Below, piece after piece: positions 35,747 to 45,628 of a stretch of 64,000 bases of DNA (its first letter is position 1; every line of letters begins with the position of its first letter). The notes beneath the pieces are model-generated. The model was given only the letters and a program-made list of their open reading frames with translations, had not been told where the DNA came from and ran no database searches. Made by a program: the position numbers and the translations under genes. The DNA is from an uncultured Actinomycetales bacterium (lineage in GTDB: Bacteria > Actinomycetota > Actinomycetes > S36-B12): NCBI GenBank assembly GCA_913063435.1, contig CAJXYI010000002.1, forward strand, positions 38,125 to 102,124. Direction: 5' to 3'.

Positions 35747-36400
35747 TCAGGTCAGGTCGGTATCCAGAAGCGCGGACAGCTCCACGAGGGTCGTTTCATA
35801 GTCCACATGCAAGATCCCAGGCATCCCCAGACTGGCCCCGGCCCGGATGTTGTGTTCGAGGTCGTCGATGAAGACGCACTCCTGCGGATCCATCTCCATG
35901 AGTTCGAATGTGTGCCGGAAGATTCGTTCCTCGGGTTTGCGCATCCCCACGTCACCACTGATGACAGTCACGTCGAACATGCCGTCCCACAGGTGCTCGG
36001 GATAGTGATTGCCCCATGAGTTCGACAGCAGGGCGGTGGTCAATCCTCGATCTCGGACCCGGCGGACCAGCCCGGTCATGTCGTGGGCGTGTTCGAAATG
36101 AACGAACATGCGTTGCAGCAGCCCCGCGGACTCGATCTGCTGGCCGATCCGGAGGGAGAGCTCTTCGGCGAGTCGCTCCTCGAAATGCGGAACCTCGACT
36201 TCACCTCGCTCCAAAGCATGGACGGGGTTGAGTCGTGCTTCGATCGCCCCCTCATCACCGAGCCACAGGCGCATCACCTCGGAATAGGCGGTGAGATCGA
36301 TGCCATCCGCATCAGCCCACCTTCGCACCGCATCACGCATGTTCCCGGTGAGGACCCCACCCCAGTCGACGATGAGTCCGCGATAGGGAGATGTGCTCAC
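35747..36400 (-). CDS. HAD-superfamily hydrolase (subfamily IA)
   Basis: A 217-residue HAD hydrolase. Motif I is LIVDWGGVLTGN near residue 10, where the second motif Asp (DxD) is replaced by Gly. That is common in the epoxide-hydrolase-N-terminal-like and pseudo-phosphatase subgroup. Motif II is TALLSNSWGN. The loop GMRKPEERIFRHTFELM carries the conserved Lys, and motif III is CVFIDDLEHNIRAGASLGM. The cap is a helical insert at about 20-90. Substrate is unknown. It is transcribed on its own; the GTG at 36400 follows TAGGGT by 6 nt. Confidence 0.88.
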   Translation of the reverse strand: MSTSPYRGLIVDWGGVLTGNMRDAVRRWADADGIDLTAYSEVMRLWLGDEGAIEARLNPVHALERGEVEVPHFEERLAEELSLRIGQQIESAGLLQRMFVHFEHAHDMTGLVRRVRDRGLTTALLSNSWGNHYPEHLWDGMFDVTVISGDVGMRKPEERIFRHTFELMEMDPQECVFIDDLEHNIRAGASLGMPGILHVDYETTLVELSALLDTDLT

Positions 36401-36406
36401 AACAGC

Positions 36407-36412
36407 ACCCTA
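36407..36412 (-). promoter_or_regulatory. -10 box of the HAD hydrolase gene at 36400
   Basis: TAGGGT on the minus strand, then GCTGTT and the GTG at 36400. Confidence 0.6.
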
Positions 36413-36503
36413 ACGATTGAGGCTTCAGTGCCGCCATCGCCACCCTCCCCCACGATCCGGGCCCGGGGACTCATGAATTCTCGATCCCGAGACGACCGTG
36501 GCG

Positions 36504-36509
36504 TAATCT
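36504..36509 (+). promoter_or_regulatory. -10 box of the DUF6542-like gene
   Basis: TAATCT, 8 nt before the GTG at 36518. This decides the start, because the frame is open far upstream. Confidence 0.55.
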
Positions 36510-36517
36510 GGCGCCTC

Positions 36518-37303
36518 GTGGGAGACGGCGCGGAGGACGGTGCGCAGGAGGGTGCGCGGCGAGACGCCGCGACCGGGAGGCTCTTTCGCTCTCTGCACGC
36601 CGACGGTGCTTCAGCCCCAGAAGCCCTAGCAGCCTTGGATCTCGACGATGTCGTGCGGTTGCGCAGTGTGAGCCTGGCCGAACATCGAGACCCCGTACCC
36701 GGGCCGACAATCGATCCGGATTTCGCCCATCTGTTCGCCGAACCCGTCGATACGCAGATGCCCGACGAAGACCTCGCCGAGGTAGGTGTGCACGAGAAGA
36801 TGATTGCCGGGAAGGTCGAATACGAAGACGACGGCATCGATGCTGAGGATGACGACCTCGATCCACAGCGCCCGCTGGAGGATCGGTCGACTCCGCGAGC
36901 AACCCGGCGTTCTGAGTACGCCGGGAGACTCGATGCGGGAGTGCCAGCGTGGACCGCCGCCGCCATGATCGTCGGCGTGTCCCTCCTCATCGGCATCGCC
37001 GATGTGTTCGTCACCGGTCAACTCGGCTGGCTCACCGGGATCGCCCTCGTCGTCGTCAGCACCTACGCAGCCGCAACCGTTCGGCCCAGCGACGGGTACT
37101 GGGCGGTTGTTACGCCTGCGCTCGCATTCCTGCTCACAACCATCACCATCGGGCAGGCGACCGTGACCGGAGGAGGCTTCTGGGTGCGTCAGGGGCTGCT
37201 GATTCCCTTCACCCTCGGTCGGGCGGCACTGTGGATCGTTTCGGCCACGGCCTTGGCAGCGGTGATCGTGGGAGTGCGTCGGCGCCGCGCCTTAACGCGC
37301 TGA
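36518..37303 (+). CDS. Membrane protein with DUF6542-like C-terminal domain
   Basis: A 261-residue protein. Residues 1-150 are acidic and hydrophilic, with runs such as EYEDDGIDAEDDDLD, and are probably cytoplasmic and disordered. About residues 150-250 hold four hydrophobic helices, including AGVPAWTAAAMIVGVSLLIG and GYWAVVTPALAFLLTTITIG, ending in a basic RRRRALTR tail. The membrane part and the position beside ispH and xseA match the DUF6542 family of actinobacteria; this is a recollection of context, not a search. Function is unknown. It is convergent with ispH, 22 bp away. Confidence 0.78.
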   Translation: MGDGAEDGAQEGARRDAATGRLFRSLHADGASAPEALAALDLDDVVRLRSVSLAEHRDPVPGPTIDPDFAHLFAEPVDTQMPDEDLAEVGVHEKMIAGKVEYEDDGIDAEDDDLDPQRPLEDRSTPRATRRSEYAGRLDAGVPAWTAAAMIVGVSLLIGIADVFVTGQLGWLTGIALVVVSTYAAATVRPSDGYWAVVTPALAFLLTTITIGQATVTGGGFWVRQGLLIPFTLGRAALWIVSATALAAVIVGVRRRRALTR

Positions 37304-37325
37304 CCTCGCCGACCAAGGATTGTGA

Positions 37326-38330
37326 CTACTTCGCCGCCGCAGCCTTCATGTCCCGGCGCAATTCGGGTGGCAGTGCGAAGATCAGCGTCTCTTCAGCCGT
37401 CGTGACCTCTTCCACATCGACGAAGTCACGTTCTGCCAACCACGCGAGCACACCCTGGACCAGCACCTCGGGCACAGACGCCCCCGAGGTCACTCCGACG
37501 GTTGTGGCTCCGGAGAACCACTCATCCCGCAACTCGTCCACCCCGTCGACCCGATACGCAGCCGTTGCCCCAGCCTCAAGACCCACCTCGACGAGCCGCA
37601 CCGAGTTCGACGAGTTGCCCGATCCGACCACGACCAGCACATCGCACTGCTGCGCGATGACCTTGACCGCCGCCTGCCGGTTCTGGGTGGCGTAGCAGAT
37701 GTCGTCACTGGGTGGACTGCTCAAATTCGGCAGTCGCTGCTTAAGTCGATCGACGGTTTCCATCGTCTCGTCAACCGACAGTGTCGTCTGCGACAACCAG
37801 ATGACTTCACGATCGGGATCGACCTGGACATTCTCTGCATCGGCTGGGTTCTCCACCAGGGTGATCGCTTCGGGTGCCTCGCCCATGGTGCCGACGACCT
37901 CTTCGTGCCCTTCGTGGCCGATGAGCAGGATCTGCTTGCCTTCCGCGGCGAAACGCTTGGCTTCGGAGTGCACCTTCGTCACCAACGGACAGGTCGCATC
38001 GACCGTCTTCAACGATCGCTCCTGCGCTTCGGCGTGAACACTCGGAGCGACACCGTGCGCTGAGAACACGACGGTCGAGCCTTCGGGCACCTCTTCGAGT
38101 TCCTCGACGAAGACCGCACCCCGTTCCTCGAGCTTCTCCACCACATACCGGTTGTGCACGATCTGCTTGCGCACATACACCGGGGGGCCATAGAGCTCCA
38201 GGGCCTTCTCGACCGTCACGACCGCACGATCGACGCCCGCGCAATAGCCGCGGGGTGCAGCGACGAGGACCCGCTTTCTCGATCCCGCCGCAGAGGTGTC
38301 TTCCGCTTCCGAATTCGTGTGGTCAGCCAC
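37326..38330 (-). CDS. ispH: 4-hydroxy-3-methylbut-2-enyl diphosphate reductase
   Basis: A 334-residue IspH (LytB), the last enzyme of the MEP isoprenoid pathway, reducing HMBPP to IPP and DMAPP. The three cysteines for the iron-sulfur cluster are in [12 protein letters not shown] near residue 33, [12 protein letters not shown] near 120, and [11 protein letters not shown] near 215. The substrate-binding [13 protein letters not shown] follows. The acidic N-terminal 25 residues and Ala-rich tail are extra. The GTG at 38330 follows TACGAT by 6 nt. It is divergent from xseA with 68 bp between starts. Confidence 0.96.
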   Translation of the reverse strand: MADHTNSEAEDTSAAGSRKRVLVAAPRGYCAGVDRAVVTVEKALELYGPPVYVRKQIVHNRYVVEKLEERGAVFVEELEEVPEGSTVVFSAHGVAPSVHAEAQERSLKTVDATCPLVTKVHSEAKRFAAEGKQILLIGHEGHEEVVGTMGEAPEAITLVENPADAENVQVDPDREVIWLSQTTLSVDETMETVDRLKQRLPNLSSPPSDDICYATQNRQAAVKVIAQQCDVLVVVGSGNSSNSVRLVEVGLEAGATAAYRVDGVDELRDEWFSGATTVGVTSGASVPEVLVQGVLAWLAERDFVDVEEVTTAEETLIFALPPELRRDMKAAAAK

Positions 38331-38336
38331 GTTTCC

Positions 38337-38342
38337 ATCGTA
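38337..38342 (-). promoter_or_regulatory. -10 box of ispH
   Basis: TACGAT on the minus strand, followed by GGAAAC and the GTG at 38330. Confidence 0.6.
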
Positions 38343-38384
38343 GGTGCAGGAGTGTGATCCAGCGAATGCGGTGCCGATGCTGCG

Positions 38385-38390
38385 TAGGCT
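38385..38390 (+). promoter_or_regulatory. -10 box of xseA-xseB
   Basis: TAGGCT, 8 nt before the GTG at 38399. If the ATG at 38405 is the start, the leader would still be only a few bases. Confidence 0.55.
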
Positions 38391-38398
38391 TGCTGCCT

Positions 38399-39583
38399 GT
38401 GGCGATGGACAACTCCCCCGACGCGCCGATCCCGGTGCGGACTGTGTCAGGCAAAATCGCCGAATGGGTGAACCGCCTGGGTGCGGTGTGGCTGGAGGGC
38501 CAGATCACCCAGATCAGCCGTCGCCCCGGCATGCGAACCGCCTGGGTCACCCTGCGGGATGTCGAGGTGGACATGTCGTTGACCGTGGTGACCGACGTGT
38601 CGATCCTCGATCGGGTCAAGCCGGGGGTCACAGACGGGCAGCGCGTCGTCGTCCATGCTCGTCCGGAGTTCTATACCGGGCGAGGTCAGTTGCAGATGCG
38701 CGCCCGAGAATTCCGGCCCGTAGGACGTGGCGCATTGCTCGAGGAACTCGAAAGGCTTCGGGCCCTGTTCGCCGCCGAGGGCCTATTCGCCCCCGAACGC
38801 AAACGCGCCCTGCCGTTCCTTCCTCGACGCATCGGGTTGATCTGCGGTCGATCGAGTGCTGCCATGCAGGATGTTCTGGTGAATACCCGTGGGCGATGGC
38901 CTTCGATCGCCTTCGAGGTTCGGGAGGTCGCCGTGCAGGGGACCTCGGCGGTCGCCGAGGTGGTGGCGGCCCTGGAGGATCTCAATACGATTGACGATGT
39001 TGATGTGATCGTGCTCGCTCGTGGTGGTGGCAGCGTGGAAGACCTGCTGCCGTTCAGCAATGAGCGGCTGGTCCGTGCGGTGGTCGCATCACGGGCGCCC
39101 GTCGTCAGCGCGATCGGTCACGAGCAGGATGCGCCGCTGGTTGATTTCGTCGCCGATCTGCGCGCCTCCACACCTACCGATGCGGCGAAGCGGATCGTGC
39201 CCGATCTGGATGAGCAGTGGGACATCGTCACCGGCTTGCGCAACCGTGGCAGGACCGCGTCGATGCGCCGCATCGACGCCGAATACCAGCGGTTGCAGGC
39301 TGCACTCGACCGCATCCGTACCTCCATCCGCTACCGCGTTGACGTCGAACGCCGCACCGTCGACCACCTCGTGGCCCAGGTGCGCACGCTGTCACCCCTG
39401 GCCACCCTGCAGCGCGGCTACGCCGTCGTGCAGTCGGTCGACACCGGGCGACTCATCCGGGATGCTGATCAGGTTGGTCTCGGCGAACGCCTGCGGGTAC
39501 GCGTCGCAACCGGCCGATTCACCGTCGAGCGAGTGAGAATTCCCGCCGAAGCCGCACACGATGAGGGAGACCTGAGCAGATGA
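38399..39583 (+). CDS. xseA: Exodeoxyribonuclease VII large subunit
   Basis: A 394-residue catalytic subunit of exonuclease VII, which degrades single-stranded DNA from both ends. The N-terminal OB-fold (about 20-110) contains [21 protein letters not shown]. The nuclease domain has [20 protein letters not shown], the conserved [20 protein letters not shown] near residue 205, and [21 protein letters not shown] helical C-terminus follows, with the small C-terminal segment [13 protein letters not shown]. The reading frame is open upstream; GTG at 38399 is preferred, ATG at 38405 is the alternative. It overlaps xseB by 4 bp (ATGA). Confidence 0.95.
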   Translation: MAMDNSPDAPIPVRTVSGKIAEWVNRLGAVWLEGQITQISRRPGMRTAWVTLRDVEVDMSLTVVTDVSILDRVKPGVTDGQRVVVHARPEFYTGRGQLQMRAREFRPVGRGALLEELERLRALFAAEGLFAPERKRALPFLPRRIGLICGRSSAAMQDVLVNTRGRWPSIAFEVREVAVQGTSAVAEVVAALEDLNTIDDVDVIVLARGGGSVEDLLPFSNERLVRAVVASRAPVVSAIGHEQDAPLVDFVADLRASTPTDAAKRIVPDLDEQWDIVTGLRNRGRTASMRRIDAEYQRLQAALDRIRTSIRYRVDVERRTVDHLVAQVRTLSPLATLQRGYAVVQSVDTGRLIRDADQVGLGERLRVRVATGRFTVERVRIPAEAAHDEGDLSR

Positions 39584-39882
39584 CCGATGCTGACGACACC
39601 GCTGCTGACGCACCCGACGATGGGCCTACTATCGTCATCATCCCCGAAGACATCGCTGCCATGGGCTTCGAGCAGGCCAGAGATGAACTGACCGCGATCG
39701 TGGCGAAGATGGAATCCGGAGCAGTACCCCTCGAGGACGCCCTGAGCCTGTGGGAGCGGGGAGAGGCACTCGCCGCACACTGTCAACGTTGGCTCGACGC
39801 AGCAACCCCGGTCGACCCCGATGAACTCGACGATCTCGATGCGGACGGTGCGGATGCCGACGACGACGATGAGGACGAATAG
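39580..39882 (+). CDS. xseB: Exodeoxyribonuclease VII small subunit
   Basis: A 100-residue small subunit. The core helical hairpin is GFEQARDELTAIVAKMESGA then PLEDALSLWERGEALAAHC, the standard XseB signature. Acidic extensions on both sides (DADDTAADAPDD and a C-terminal run of Asp/Glu) make it longer than the usual 70-80 residues. The start overlaps the xseA stop, so the subunits are co-translated, as needed for a complex with several small subunits per large one. Confidence 0.95.
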   Translation: MTDADDTAADAPDDGPTIVIIPEDIAAMGFEQARDELTAIVAKMESGAVPLEDALSLWERGEALAAHCQRWLDAATPVDPDELDDLDADGADADDDDEDE

Positions 39883-39909
39883 TCCGCGGCAGCGCAGGGC
39901 GGGACCGGG

Positions 39910-40533
39910 TTAGCGTTCCGGGATGGCAGTCGGGCTCAGCCGCTGCGCCAGGTCGAGTAGTGCTTCCCACGATGCGGTTCCTGAGACCACGATCGTCACC
40001 CCTTCGGCCACTCTCACAAGCGAGCGTGTCGGCTCCGCACCGGAACTTTCCCACCGTTGCCACCCTTCGACCTCGTCGCCGGTCGGCTGACCCGTATCGG
40101 TCTGACCTGCGAGATAGGCCGGATTGGTCGTGGCCGACTGGCCCAGCTGGGCATAGGCCTCCTCCGGGGTGACGAATCCCAGATGCCATGCGGGGTCCGG
40201 CTCCGCCTCGAGGGGTAGATCCCAACGCGCACTGGTCACGACCCAACCCTGCGGCAGGTTCTCGGGGAAGAGAACCGGATATCCCGCGGTCGCCCGTGCA
40301 GCGGTGAGCGCCTCGGTCGCATCCACGGAGCGAATCGCCTCCGGCTGGGGGCGCCAAGTGACCAGCAGGATCGCACCGACCACAACCAGCACCACCACCA
40401 TGGACCGAGCCATATCGGCGATGGTCTTGCCCAGGCGAGCATTTGGCCGCCCTGTGGGACGCAACTCACCCGGCTCCGCTGGCGATGCCATGCGATGGTC
40501 GCCCGTGGCACCTTCGGCCGGTTGTTCGGTCAC
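39910..40533 (-). CDS. DUF4245 membrane-anchored protein
   Basis: A 207-residue protein with a cytoplasmic N-terminus of about 35 residues and one membrane helix ([16 protein letters not shown]). An extracytoplasmic domain follows with [20 protein letters not shown] and [18 protein letters not shown], which are hallmarks of the actinobacterial DUF4245 family. Function is unknown. It lies between xseB and glpX, as in mycobacteria. The frame is open to 40632; GTG at 40533 is chosen. A GACAAT 6 nt upstream is a possible -10 box, and the longer form would overlap the glpX start on the other strand. Confidence 0.85.
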   Translation of the reverse strand: MTEQPAEGATGDHRMASPAEPGELRPTGRPNARLGKTIADMARSMVVVLVVVGAILLVTWRPQPEAIRSVDATEALTAARATAGYPVLFPENLPQGWVVTSARWDLPLEAEPDPAWHLGFVTPEEAYAQLGQSATTNPAYLAGQTDTGQPTGDEVEGWQRWESSGAEPTRSLVRVAEGVTIVVSGTASWEALLDLAQRLSPTAIPER

Positions 40534-40610
40534 CCGCTTATTGTCTCTGGTGTCGGCGAGCCCTGCACGTTCCCACCTCAGCGCCTCGTGCGACGTGCCA
40601 TGCTCGGTGC

Positions 40611-41615
40611 ATGAACCACTCTCCGGAAGCACCCGACCGCAACCTCGCTCTGGAACTGGTCCGGGTCACCGAAGCGGCAGCCATGGCAGCGGCCCGTTGG
40701 GTTGGTCGCGGCGACAAGAACGGCGCCGACGCTGCCGCCGTGAACGCGATGCGCCAACTCATCGGCAGTGTCTCGATGGATGGGGTCGTCGTCATAGGTG
40801 AGGGCGAGAAGGACGATGCCCCGATGCTGTTCAACGGTGAGCGCGTCGGCGATGGGACAGGTTCAGCGGTCGATGTCGCTGTCGATCCCATCGACGGAAC
40901 GACGTTGTGCGCCAAGGGCATGACCAATGCGATCTCCGTGCTCGCTGTTGCCGAACGCGGCTGCATGTACGACCCCAGTGCGGTGTTCTATATGAGCAAG
41001 CTCGTCGTCGGACCCGAGGCTGCAGATGTCGTTGACATCACAGCACCGGTGTCACAGAACCTCTCCCGTATCGCGAGCGCCACGAAGCGATCCGTCAATG
41101 ACCTCACGGTCTGCATCCTCGATCGACCGCGCCACGATCAACTCGTCCGCGACGTTCGTGATGCTGGAGCGCGCATCAAATTCATCACGGACGGGGACGT
41201 CGCCGGTGCGATTATGGCCGCACGCGAGGGCACCGGGGTCGATGCACTGATGGGAATCGGTGGCACTCCCGAGGGGATCATCACCGCATGCGCTGTCAAA
41301 TGCCTCGGCGGCACGATCCAGGGGATGCTCTGGCCCCGAGACGATCTTGAGCGAGAGAAAGCCATAGCAGCGGGCCACGATCTCGACCGGGTGCTCACCA
41401 CCGATGACCTGGTAACCGGTGACAACGTCTTCTTCTGCGCGACGGGCATCACCGATGGCGAGTTGATGCGGGGAGTGCGTTACCGATCACAGGGCGCGAC
41501 AACCCATTCGATCGTGATGCGCAGCCGCAGCGGGACGATCCGTGAGGTAATAAGCGAGCACCACCTCGACAAGCTCAGTGCCTACTCTGCAGTCGACTTC
41601 GAGCGGCCGAACTGA
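40611..41615 (+). CDS. glpX: Class II fructose-1,6-bisphosphatase
   Basis: A 334-residue GlpX-type phosphatase of gluconeogenesis, converting fructose 1,6-bisphosphate to fructose 6-phosphate. Metal and phosphate sites are [20 protein letters not shown] near residue 60, [15 protein letters not shown] near 90, and the C-terminal [20 protein letters not shown] near 220. Length is typical. No class I enzyme is seen in the window. The ATG at 40611 is preceded by CATGCT at 6 nt, a weak -10 candidate. It is divergent from DUF4245 and convergent with the PfkB kinase (5 bp). Confidence 0.95.
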   Translation: MNHSPEAPDRNLALELVRVTEAAAMAAARWVGRGDKNGADAAAVNAMRQLIGSVSMDGVVVIGEGEKDDAPMLFNGERVGDGTGSAVDVAVDPIDGTTLCAKGMTNAISVLAVAERGCMYDPSAVFYMSKLVVGPEAADVVDITAPVSQNLSRIASATKRSVNDLTVCILDRPRHDQLVRDVRDAGARIKFITDGDVAGAIMAAREGTGVDALMGIGGTPEGIITACAVKCLGGTIQGMLWPRDDLEREKAIAAGHDLDRVLTTDDLVTGDNVFFCATGITDGELMRGVRYRSQGATTHSIVMRSRSGTIREVISEHHLDKLSAYSAVDFERPN

Positions 41616-41620
41616 TTCCG

Positions 41621-42598
41621 TCAATCGGCCTCGGCAAAGAACGCGTCGAGTTCCGTCTGCGTCGGGGGCTGCGCCCCCGCGCGGGTACACGTCAGTGCTG
41701 CAGCCCACACCGCACGCATGACGATCCCGGCCAAATCGCCGGAGTCGACCTGGCACAACCTGCTCTCGCAATCTGGACCGAACCAATCAGCGAGTCCCGC
41801 GAGCAGCCCAGCCATCAGAGTGTCACCCGCTGCCACCGTGTCCACCACCGTGACCGCGGGTGCGGGGACATCGACGGGGGCGTGGCCGCGCTGCCACACG
41901 GTGGCTCCGCCCGGGCCACGGGTCAACACCACGATCACGGGCCCGGTCTCCGCCCAGCGTGCACACACGTGCTCCGGGCTGACTTCGGGGTAGCAGTAAG
42001 CCAGGTCCTCCTCGCTGGCCTTCACCACATGAGCGGTGAGAGCAAAGCGTTCCACATGAGAGCGCGTTTCCGGAGCCCCGAGGGCGTGAGGCCGCGCGTT
42101 GGGGTCATAACTCAACGTGACGCCGCCGTCGCTGCGAGCCTGCTGCCATGCTTGGAAAAGCAGCTCAGTGCCGACACCGAGGTAACTCACCAGAGACCCG
42201 GTGTGCCAGGCGATCGCGCCTTTATCGATCATCAGGCTTCGTGCGAGGTCGAGGTCAGCCGCGGTCCAGCGCAGGTCTGGGCTGTCAGATGCGTAGAACG
42301 CGTATGTCATCGACCCCGTGACATCGGGAGTGCACACGGCAAGCATGGAGACTCCATCCGCGTCGATGAGACCTTCGAGTCCCAGGCCCGACGCCCGCAG
42401 GTTGTCATCCAGCACCTCGGCGAAACCATCGTCGGCGCGGCGACCCAACAGCAGCGGATCCAGCCCTAGGCGAGCCAACGCGAGGGCGACATTCGCCGGA
42501 GATCCGCCCGGCAGCGCGACGAACTCCCCCGCAGCCGCGCCGGGGACCAGATCGATGATGCGTTCTCCCAGAACGGCGATGCACCGATGCGTGGTCAT
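41621..42598 (-). CDS. PfkB-family carbohydrate kinase (fructokinase-like)
   Basis: A 325-residue ribokinase/PfkB sugar kinase. The N-terminal signature is [19 protein letters not shown] near residue 30. The C-terminal ATP/catalytic signature is [20 protein letters not shown] near 255, with the base Asp in AAGD (the usual GAGD has Ala at the first position here). It resembles fructokinases by the GGSPANVA form, but the sugar is not certain. The ATG at 42598 follows TAGCGT by 8 nt, and that promoter overlaps a 16-bp palindrome, so it may be controlled by a repressor. It is an insertion relative to the mycobacterial glpX-fum order I recall. Confidence 0.88.
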   Translation of the reverse strand: MTTHRCIAVLGERIIDLVPGAAAGEFVALPGGSPANVALALARLGLDPLLLGRRADDGFAEVLDDNLRASGLGLEGLIDADGVSMLAVCTPDVTGSMTYAFYASDSPDLRWTAADLDLARSLMIDKGAIAWHTGSLVSYLGVGTELLFQAWQQARSDGGVTLSYDPNARPHALGAPETRSHVERFALTAHVVKASEEDLAYCYPEVSPEHVCARWAETGPVIVVLTRGPGGATVWQRGHAPVDVPAPAVTVVDTVAAGDTLMAGLLAGLADWFGPDCESRLCQVDSGDLAGIVMRAVWAAALTCTRAGAQPPTQTELDAFFAEAD

Positions 42599-42604
42599 GG
42601 GAGC

Positions 42605-42620
42605 CGACGCTAGAGCGTCG
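42605..42620. promoter_or_regulatory. 16-bp palindrome (candidate operator) over the pfkB promoter
   Basis: CGACGCT and AGCGTCG form 7-bp arms around AG. The left arm contains the minus-strand -10 box of the PfkB gene, and the palindrome lies upstream of the divergent fumarase promoter. A dimeric repressor could control one or both genes. Confidence 0.45.
42607..42612 (-). promoter_or_regulatory. -10 box of the PfkB kinase gene
   Basis: TAGCGT on the minus strand, 8 nt before the ATG at 42598. Confidence 0.55.
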
Positions 42621-42659
42621 ATCGCAACGGTGCAATGTCGTGGGAGGAGTCCCGGCGCC

Positions 42660-42665
42660 TATCGT
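42660..42665 (+). promoter_or_regulatory. -10 box of fumarase
   Basis: TATCGT, then TGGACT and the ATG at 42672. This decides the start among several in-frame candidates further upstream. Confidence 0.6.
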
Positions 42666-42671
42666 TGGACT

Positions 42672-44351
42672 ATGACCGCTGCGCCGGAAGAACGAGATTT
42701 CGTCGACCTGCTGCCCATCGGGCCCGACCACACGCCCTACCGACTGCTGACCACCGACGGCGTCGAGGTGATCGAGGCAGCCGACCGGACATTCCTCCAG
42801 GTCTCACCGCAGGCCCTGTCCAACCTGACATTCACCGCGATGCGCGATATCGCGCATCTGCTGCGCCCCGGCCATCTCGCTCAGCTGCGATCGATCCTCG
42901 ACGATCCCGAGGCCAGCCCGAATGACCGATTCGTCGCGATGGACCTGCTGAAGAACGCGAACATCTCCGCCGGTGGCGTGCTGCCCATGTGCCAGGACAC
43001 AGGAACCGCGATCATCATGGGTAAGCGCGGCCAGCACATCTTGACCAGCGGTCCCGATGAAGCAGCCATCACCGACGGTGTCGCACGGGCCTATGGGGAA
43101 CTCAACCTGCGGTATTCCCAATTGGCTCCGCTGACGATGTGGGAAGAGCGCAACACCGGCACGAACCTGCCTGCGCAAGTCGACATCTACGCCGACACCA
43201 AACCCGGGCACGAATTGACGTACGAGTTGCTGTTCATGGCCAAGGGTGGGGGTTCGGCGAATAAGAGTTTCCTGTTCCAGGAGACGAAGGCATTGTTGAA
43301 CCCGCAGCGGTTCGTTACGTTCCTCGACGAGAAGCTGCGGTCTCTGGGAACTGCAGCCTGCCCGCCGTATCACCTCGCGATCGTGATCGGTGGTACGAGT
43401 GCGGAGTACGCGCTGAAGACAGCGAAACTGGCCAGCGCCCGCTATCTGGACAACCTCCCGGTGCACGGCTCGATGGACGCCCATGGCTTCCGGGACCTCG
43501 AGATGGAGGCGCAGGTATTGGAGATGACCCGGCACTTCGGCATCGGCGCGCAATTCGGTGGCAAGTACTTCTGCCATGACGTGCGGGTGATCCGCCTGCC
43601 CCGCCACGGCGCATCACTGCCGGTGGCGATCGCCGTGTCATGTTCGGCCGACCGTCAGGCGATGGCCAAGATCACTCCCGAGGGAGTGTTCCTTGAGCAG
43701 CTGGAAACCGATCCTGCGCACTTCCTACCGGACCTGCACGAAGACGAACCTGATGCCGAGGTCGTGCATATCGATCTCAATCGACCGATGAGTGAGATCC
43801 GCGCGCAGTTGTCCACGCTTCCCGTGAAGACCCGGGTCGCATTGACCGGGCCGCTGGTTGTTGCCCGCGATATCGCACACGCACGCATCGCCGAGATGCT
43901 CGATCGTGGCGAACCGATGCCCGACTACTTCCGCGACCACGCCGTGTATTACGCCGGTCCGGCTAAGACTCCCGAGGGATACGCATCAGGTTCGTTCGGG
44001 CCTACGACCGCCGGACGCATGGACTCCTATGTCGATCGGTTCCAGAAGGCCGGTGGATCATTCGTGATGCTCGCCAAGGGCAACCGCAGCCAGGCGGTGA
44101 CCAATGCCTGTCGCGATAACGGTGGGTTCTACCTCGGCTCCATCGGGGGCCCCGCAGCCGTACTCGCCCAGGACAACATCACCTCGGTGGAGGTCCTCGA
44201 CTTCCCCGAACTGGGGATGGAGGCGGTGTGGCGGATCGAGGTCGTGGATTTTCCGGCGTTCGTCGTCGTCGACGACAAAGGCAATGACTTCTTCGCGGAA
44301 ACGATGACCCCGATGGTGACCTCGATCCCTGTCGGCCCCCCACCCCCCTGA
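42672..44351 (+). CDS. fumA: Class I (iron-sulfur) fumarate hydratase
   Basis: A 559-residue class I fumarase that interconverts fumarate and malate in the citric acid cycle. The alpha part has the cluster cysteine in [16 protein letters not shown], followed by [13 protein letters not shown] and [20 protein letters not shown]. The beta part has [38 protein letters not shown] and [16 protein letters not shown]. Both halves are fused, as in other class I enzymes. The longer upstream frame is rejected because it overlaps pfkB and encodes nothing conserved. The gene is followed by palindromic repeat family 1, copy 2. Confidence 0.95.
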   Translation: MTAAPEERDFVDLLPIGPDHTPYRLLTTDGVEVIEAADRTFLQVSPQALSNLTFTAMRDIAHLLRPGHLAQLRSILDDPEASPNDRFVAMDLLKNANISAGGVLPMCQDTGTAIIMGKRGQHILTSGPDEAAITDGVARAYGELNLRYSQLAPLTMWEERNTGTNLPAQVDIYADTKPGHELTYELLFMAKGGGSANKSFLFQETKALLNPQRFVTFLDEKLRSLGTAACPPYHLAIVIGGTSAEYALKTAKLASARYLDNLPVHGSMDAHGFRDLEMEAQVLEMTRHFGIGAQFGGKYFCHDVRVIRLPRHGASLPVAIAVSCSADRQAMAKITPEGVFLEQLETDPAHFLPDLHEDEPDAEVVHIDLNRPMSEIRAQLSTLPVKTRVALTGPLVVARDIAHARIAEMLDRGEPMPDYFRDHAVYYAGPAKTPEGYASGSFGPTTAGRMDSYVDRFQKAGGSFVMLAKGNRSQAVTNACRDNGGFYLGSIGGPAAVLAQDNITSVEVLDFPELGMEAVWRIEVVDFPAFVVVDDKGNDFFAETMTPMVTSIPVGPPPP

Positions 44352-44371
44352 CCCCTTGACCCCCCCTAGAA

Positions 44372-44434
44372 CGTCTGAGTTACCTGAATGGTCGCTAACT
44401 CAGCTAGTTAGCGACCATTCAGGTAACTCAGACG
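44372..44434. repeat. Palindromic repeat family 1, copy 2
   Basis: A 29-bp perfect stem: 44372-44400 pairs with 44406-44434 around a 5-nt CAGCT loop. The arm begins CGTCTGAGTTACCTGAATGG. It differs from copy 1 by G to A at arm position 17, with the matching C to T on the other arm. It starts 20 nt after the fumarase stop and ends 15 bp before the stop of the convergent wall-hydrolase gene. Confidence 0.9.
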
Positions 44435-44449
44435 CGAGAAGGGGGAGGG

Positions 44450-45628
44450 TTAGTACCAGCCGTTGGCGCGCCAGAATGCCCAGGCCGCTCGCGGTGAGCC
44501 ATAGCGGCCTTCGATGTATTCGGCGCCGACCCGGATCTGGATGTAAGGGCTGTCGCGGTATTCGGCGATGGAATAGCCACGAGATTGAATATACGGACCG
44601 TTCACCTGGCCGAGGCCGTACCACGGTCCACGAACATGCCAATTAACGACCTCGAACCGCCAGTTGCTTTCCCGGTTCCACATCTTGCGCAGGGCCTTGA
44701 ACTCAGACCGGTTCCAACCGTGGTGCTCCTTGATCACGTTACGGGCCAGCCAACGGCTGTATCGGGGCGTCCCGACTGCCGCGGGTGCGCGACCGTACTT
44801 CTCCCGGATCTGCTTCGGCGTCTTCGAGCGGGTACTCGACGCCGAGGAGTCGCTGGAGCCGCTGTCGGGCTGTTGCACATCGCGGTACTTCCGGGCCACC
44901 TTGTTGAGCCCACCGCGTTCCATCGGCGAATAGTTGTAACGCGAGGGGTTGGGCCATCCGCTCTCCGCGTTCGGTCGGTGATCGCAGTGCCAGTTCGCTC
45001 CCCATTCCGACGACCACTGCCGCCAGCCGGCACCCCGGTTGAACGTCGTCCAGAACGCCGCGTCCTGCCAGAATCGATTCCACTTGTGCAAAGGGGTCGA
45101 TTCGAGCCGCTTGAGTTCACGTTCAGCGGCCTTGCCGTACACATCGGTTATCTCCGACCGCAGTCTCGCCGCCACCCGAGACGGACTGTTATAGGCCGTA
45201 CCGAACTGGTAGGCACCGGAGAAGCCCCGATACACCGTGGTGTAACTGCCGCCACCTTCGCGCTGAACCACACATAGGCGGTACTGCTCGAAACGCCTGT
45301 CGTAGTACTTGCCTGTATAGGTGCTCGCCCGATAGCCCTTCATGTCATTGGCGGCCACCGTCGTCCACGGAAGGAGACCGTCGCCTACCGGTGCCGGGAC
45401 CGGCTCGGTGACCCGGGGCAGTCGCTCATTGGCAACGTTCGCGGCAGCCACGCCTGATTCGGACTCCTCCGCTGACGCCGGAGCTGCGAGGGTCAGCGAT
45501 GTGACCGCAAGGGCGCTGGCCAGCGAACCGAAGAACACAGCACGTAGGCGTGGCGTGCGCGGCCGCGCGGCGATGTCCTGGGGAGATTGGGCGTCGAGAC
45601 CGAGCACGCAGTGCCTTCCGTCGGGCAT
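44450..45628 (-). CDS. Secreted two-domain transglycosylase-like cell-wall hydrolase
   Basis: A 392-residue secreted protein. The signal region FFGSLASALAVTSLTLAAPA ends in ASA before EESES. The first domain (about residues 115-215) has LCVVQREGGGSYTTVYRGFS with GAYQF, an Rpf/transglycosylase-like motif with a candidate catalytic Glu. The second (about 310-392) has KMWNRESNWRFEVVNWHV, GLGQVN and AAWAFWRANGWY, as in lytic-transglycosylase or aggregation-promoting-factor proteins. A Ser-rich linker joins them. The start is uncertain: ATG 45628 leaves a long n-region, and GTG codons nearer the signal peptide are possible. It probably acts on peptidoglycan. Confidence 0.85.
   Translation of the reverse strand: MPDGRHCVLGLDAQSPQDIAARPRTPRLRAVFFGSLASALAVTSLTLAAPASAEESESGVAAANVANERLPRVTEPVPAPVGDGLLPWTTVAANDMKGYRASTYTGKYYDRRFEQYRLCVVQREGGGSYTTVYRGFSGAYQFGTAYNSPSRVAARLRSEITDVYGKAAERELKRLESTPLHKWNRFWQDAAFWTTFNRGAGWRQWSSEWGANWHCDHRPNAESGWPNPSRYNYSPMERGGLNKVARKYRDVQQPDSGSSDSSASSTRSKTPKQIREKYGRAPAAVGTPRYSRWLARNVIKEHHGWNRSEFKALRKMWNRESNWRFEVVNWHVRGPWYGLGQVNGPYIQSRGYSIAEYRDSPYIQIRVGAEYIEGRYGSPRAAWAFWRANGWY

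Noticed and set aside
38255..38398. Longer N-terminus for XseA
   Set aside because: It would overlap ispH and its promoter; nothing conserved is encoded and a -10 box lies 8 nt before the GTG at 38399.
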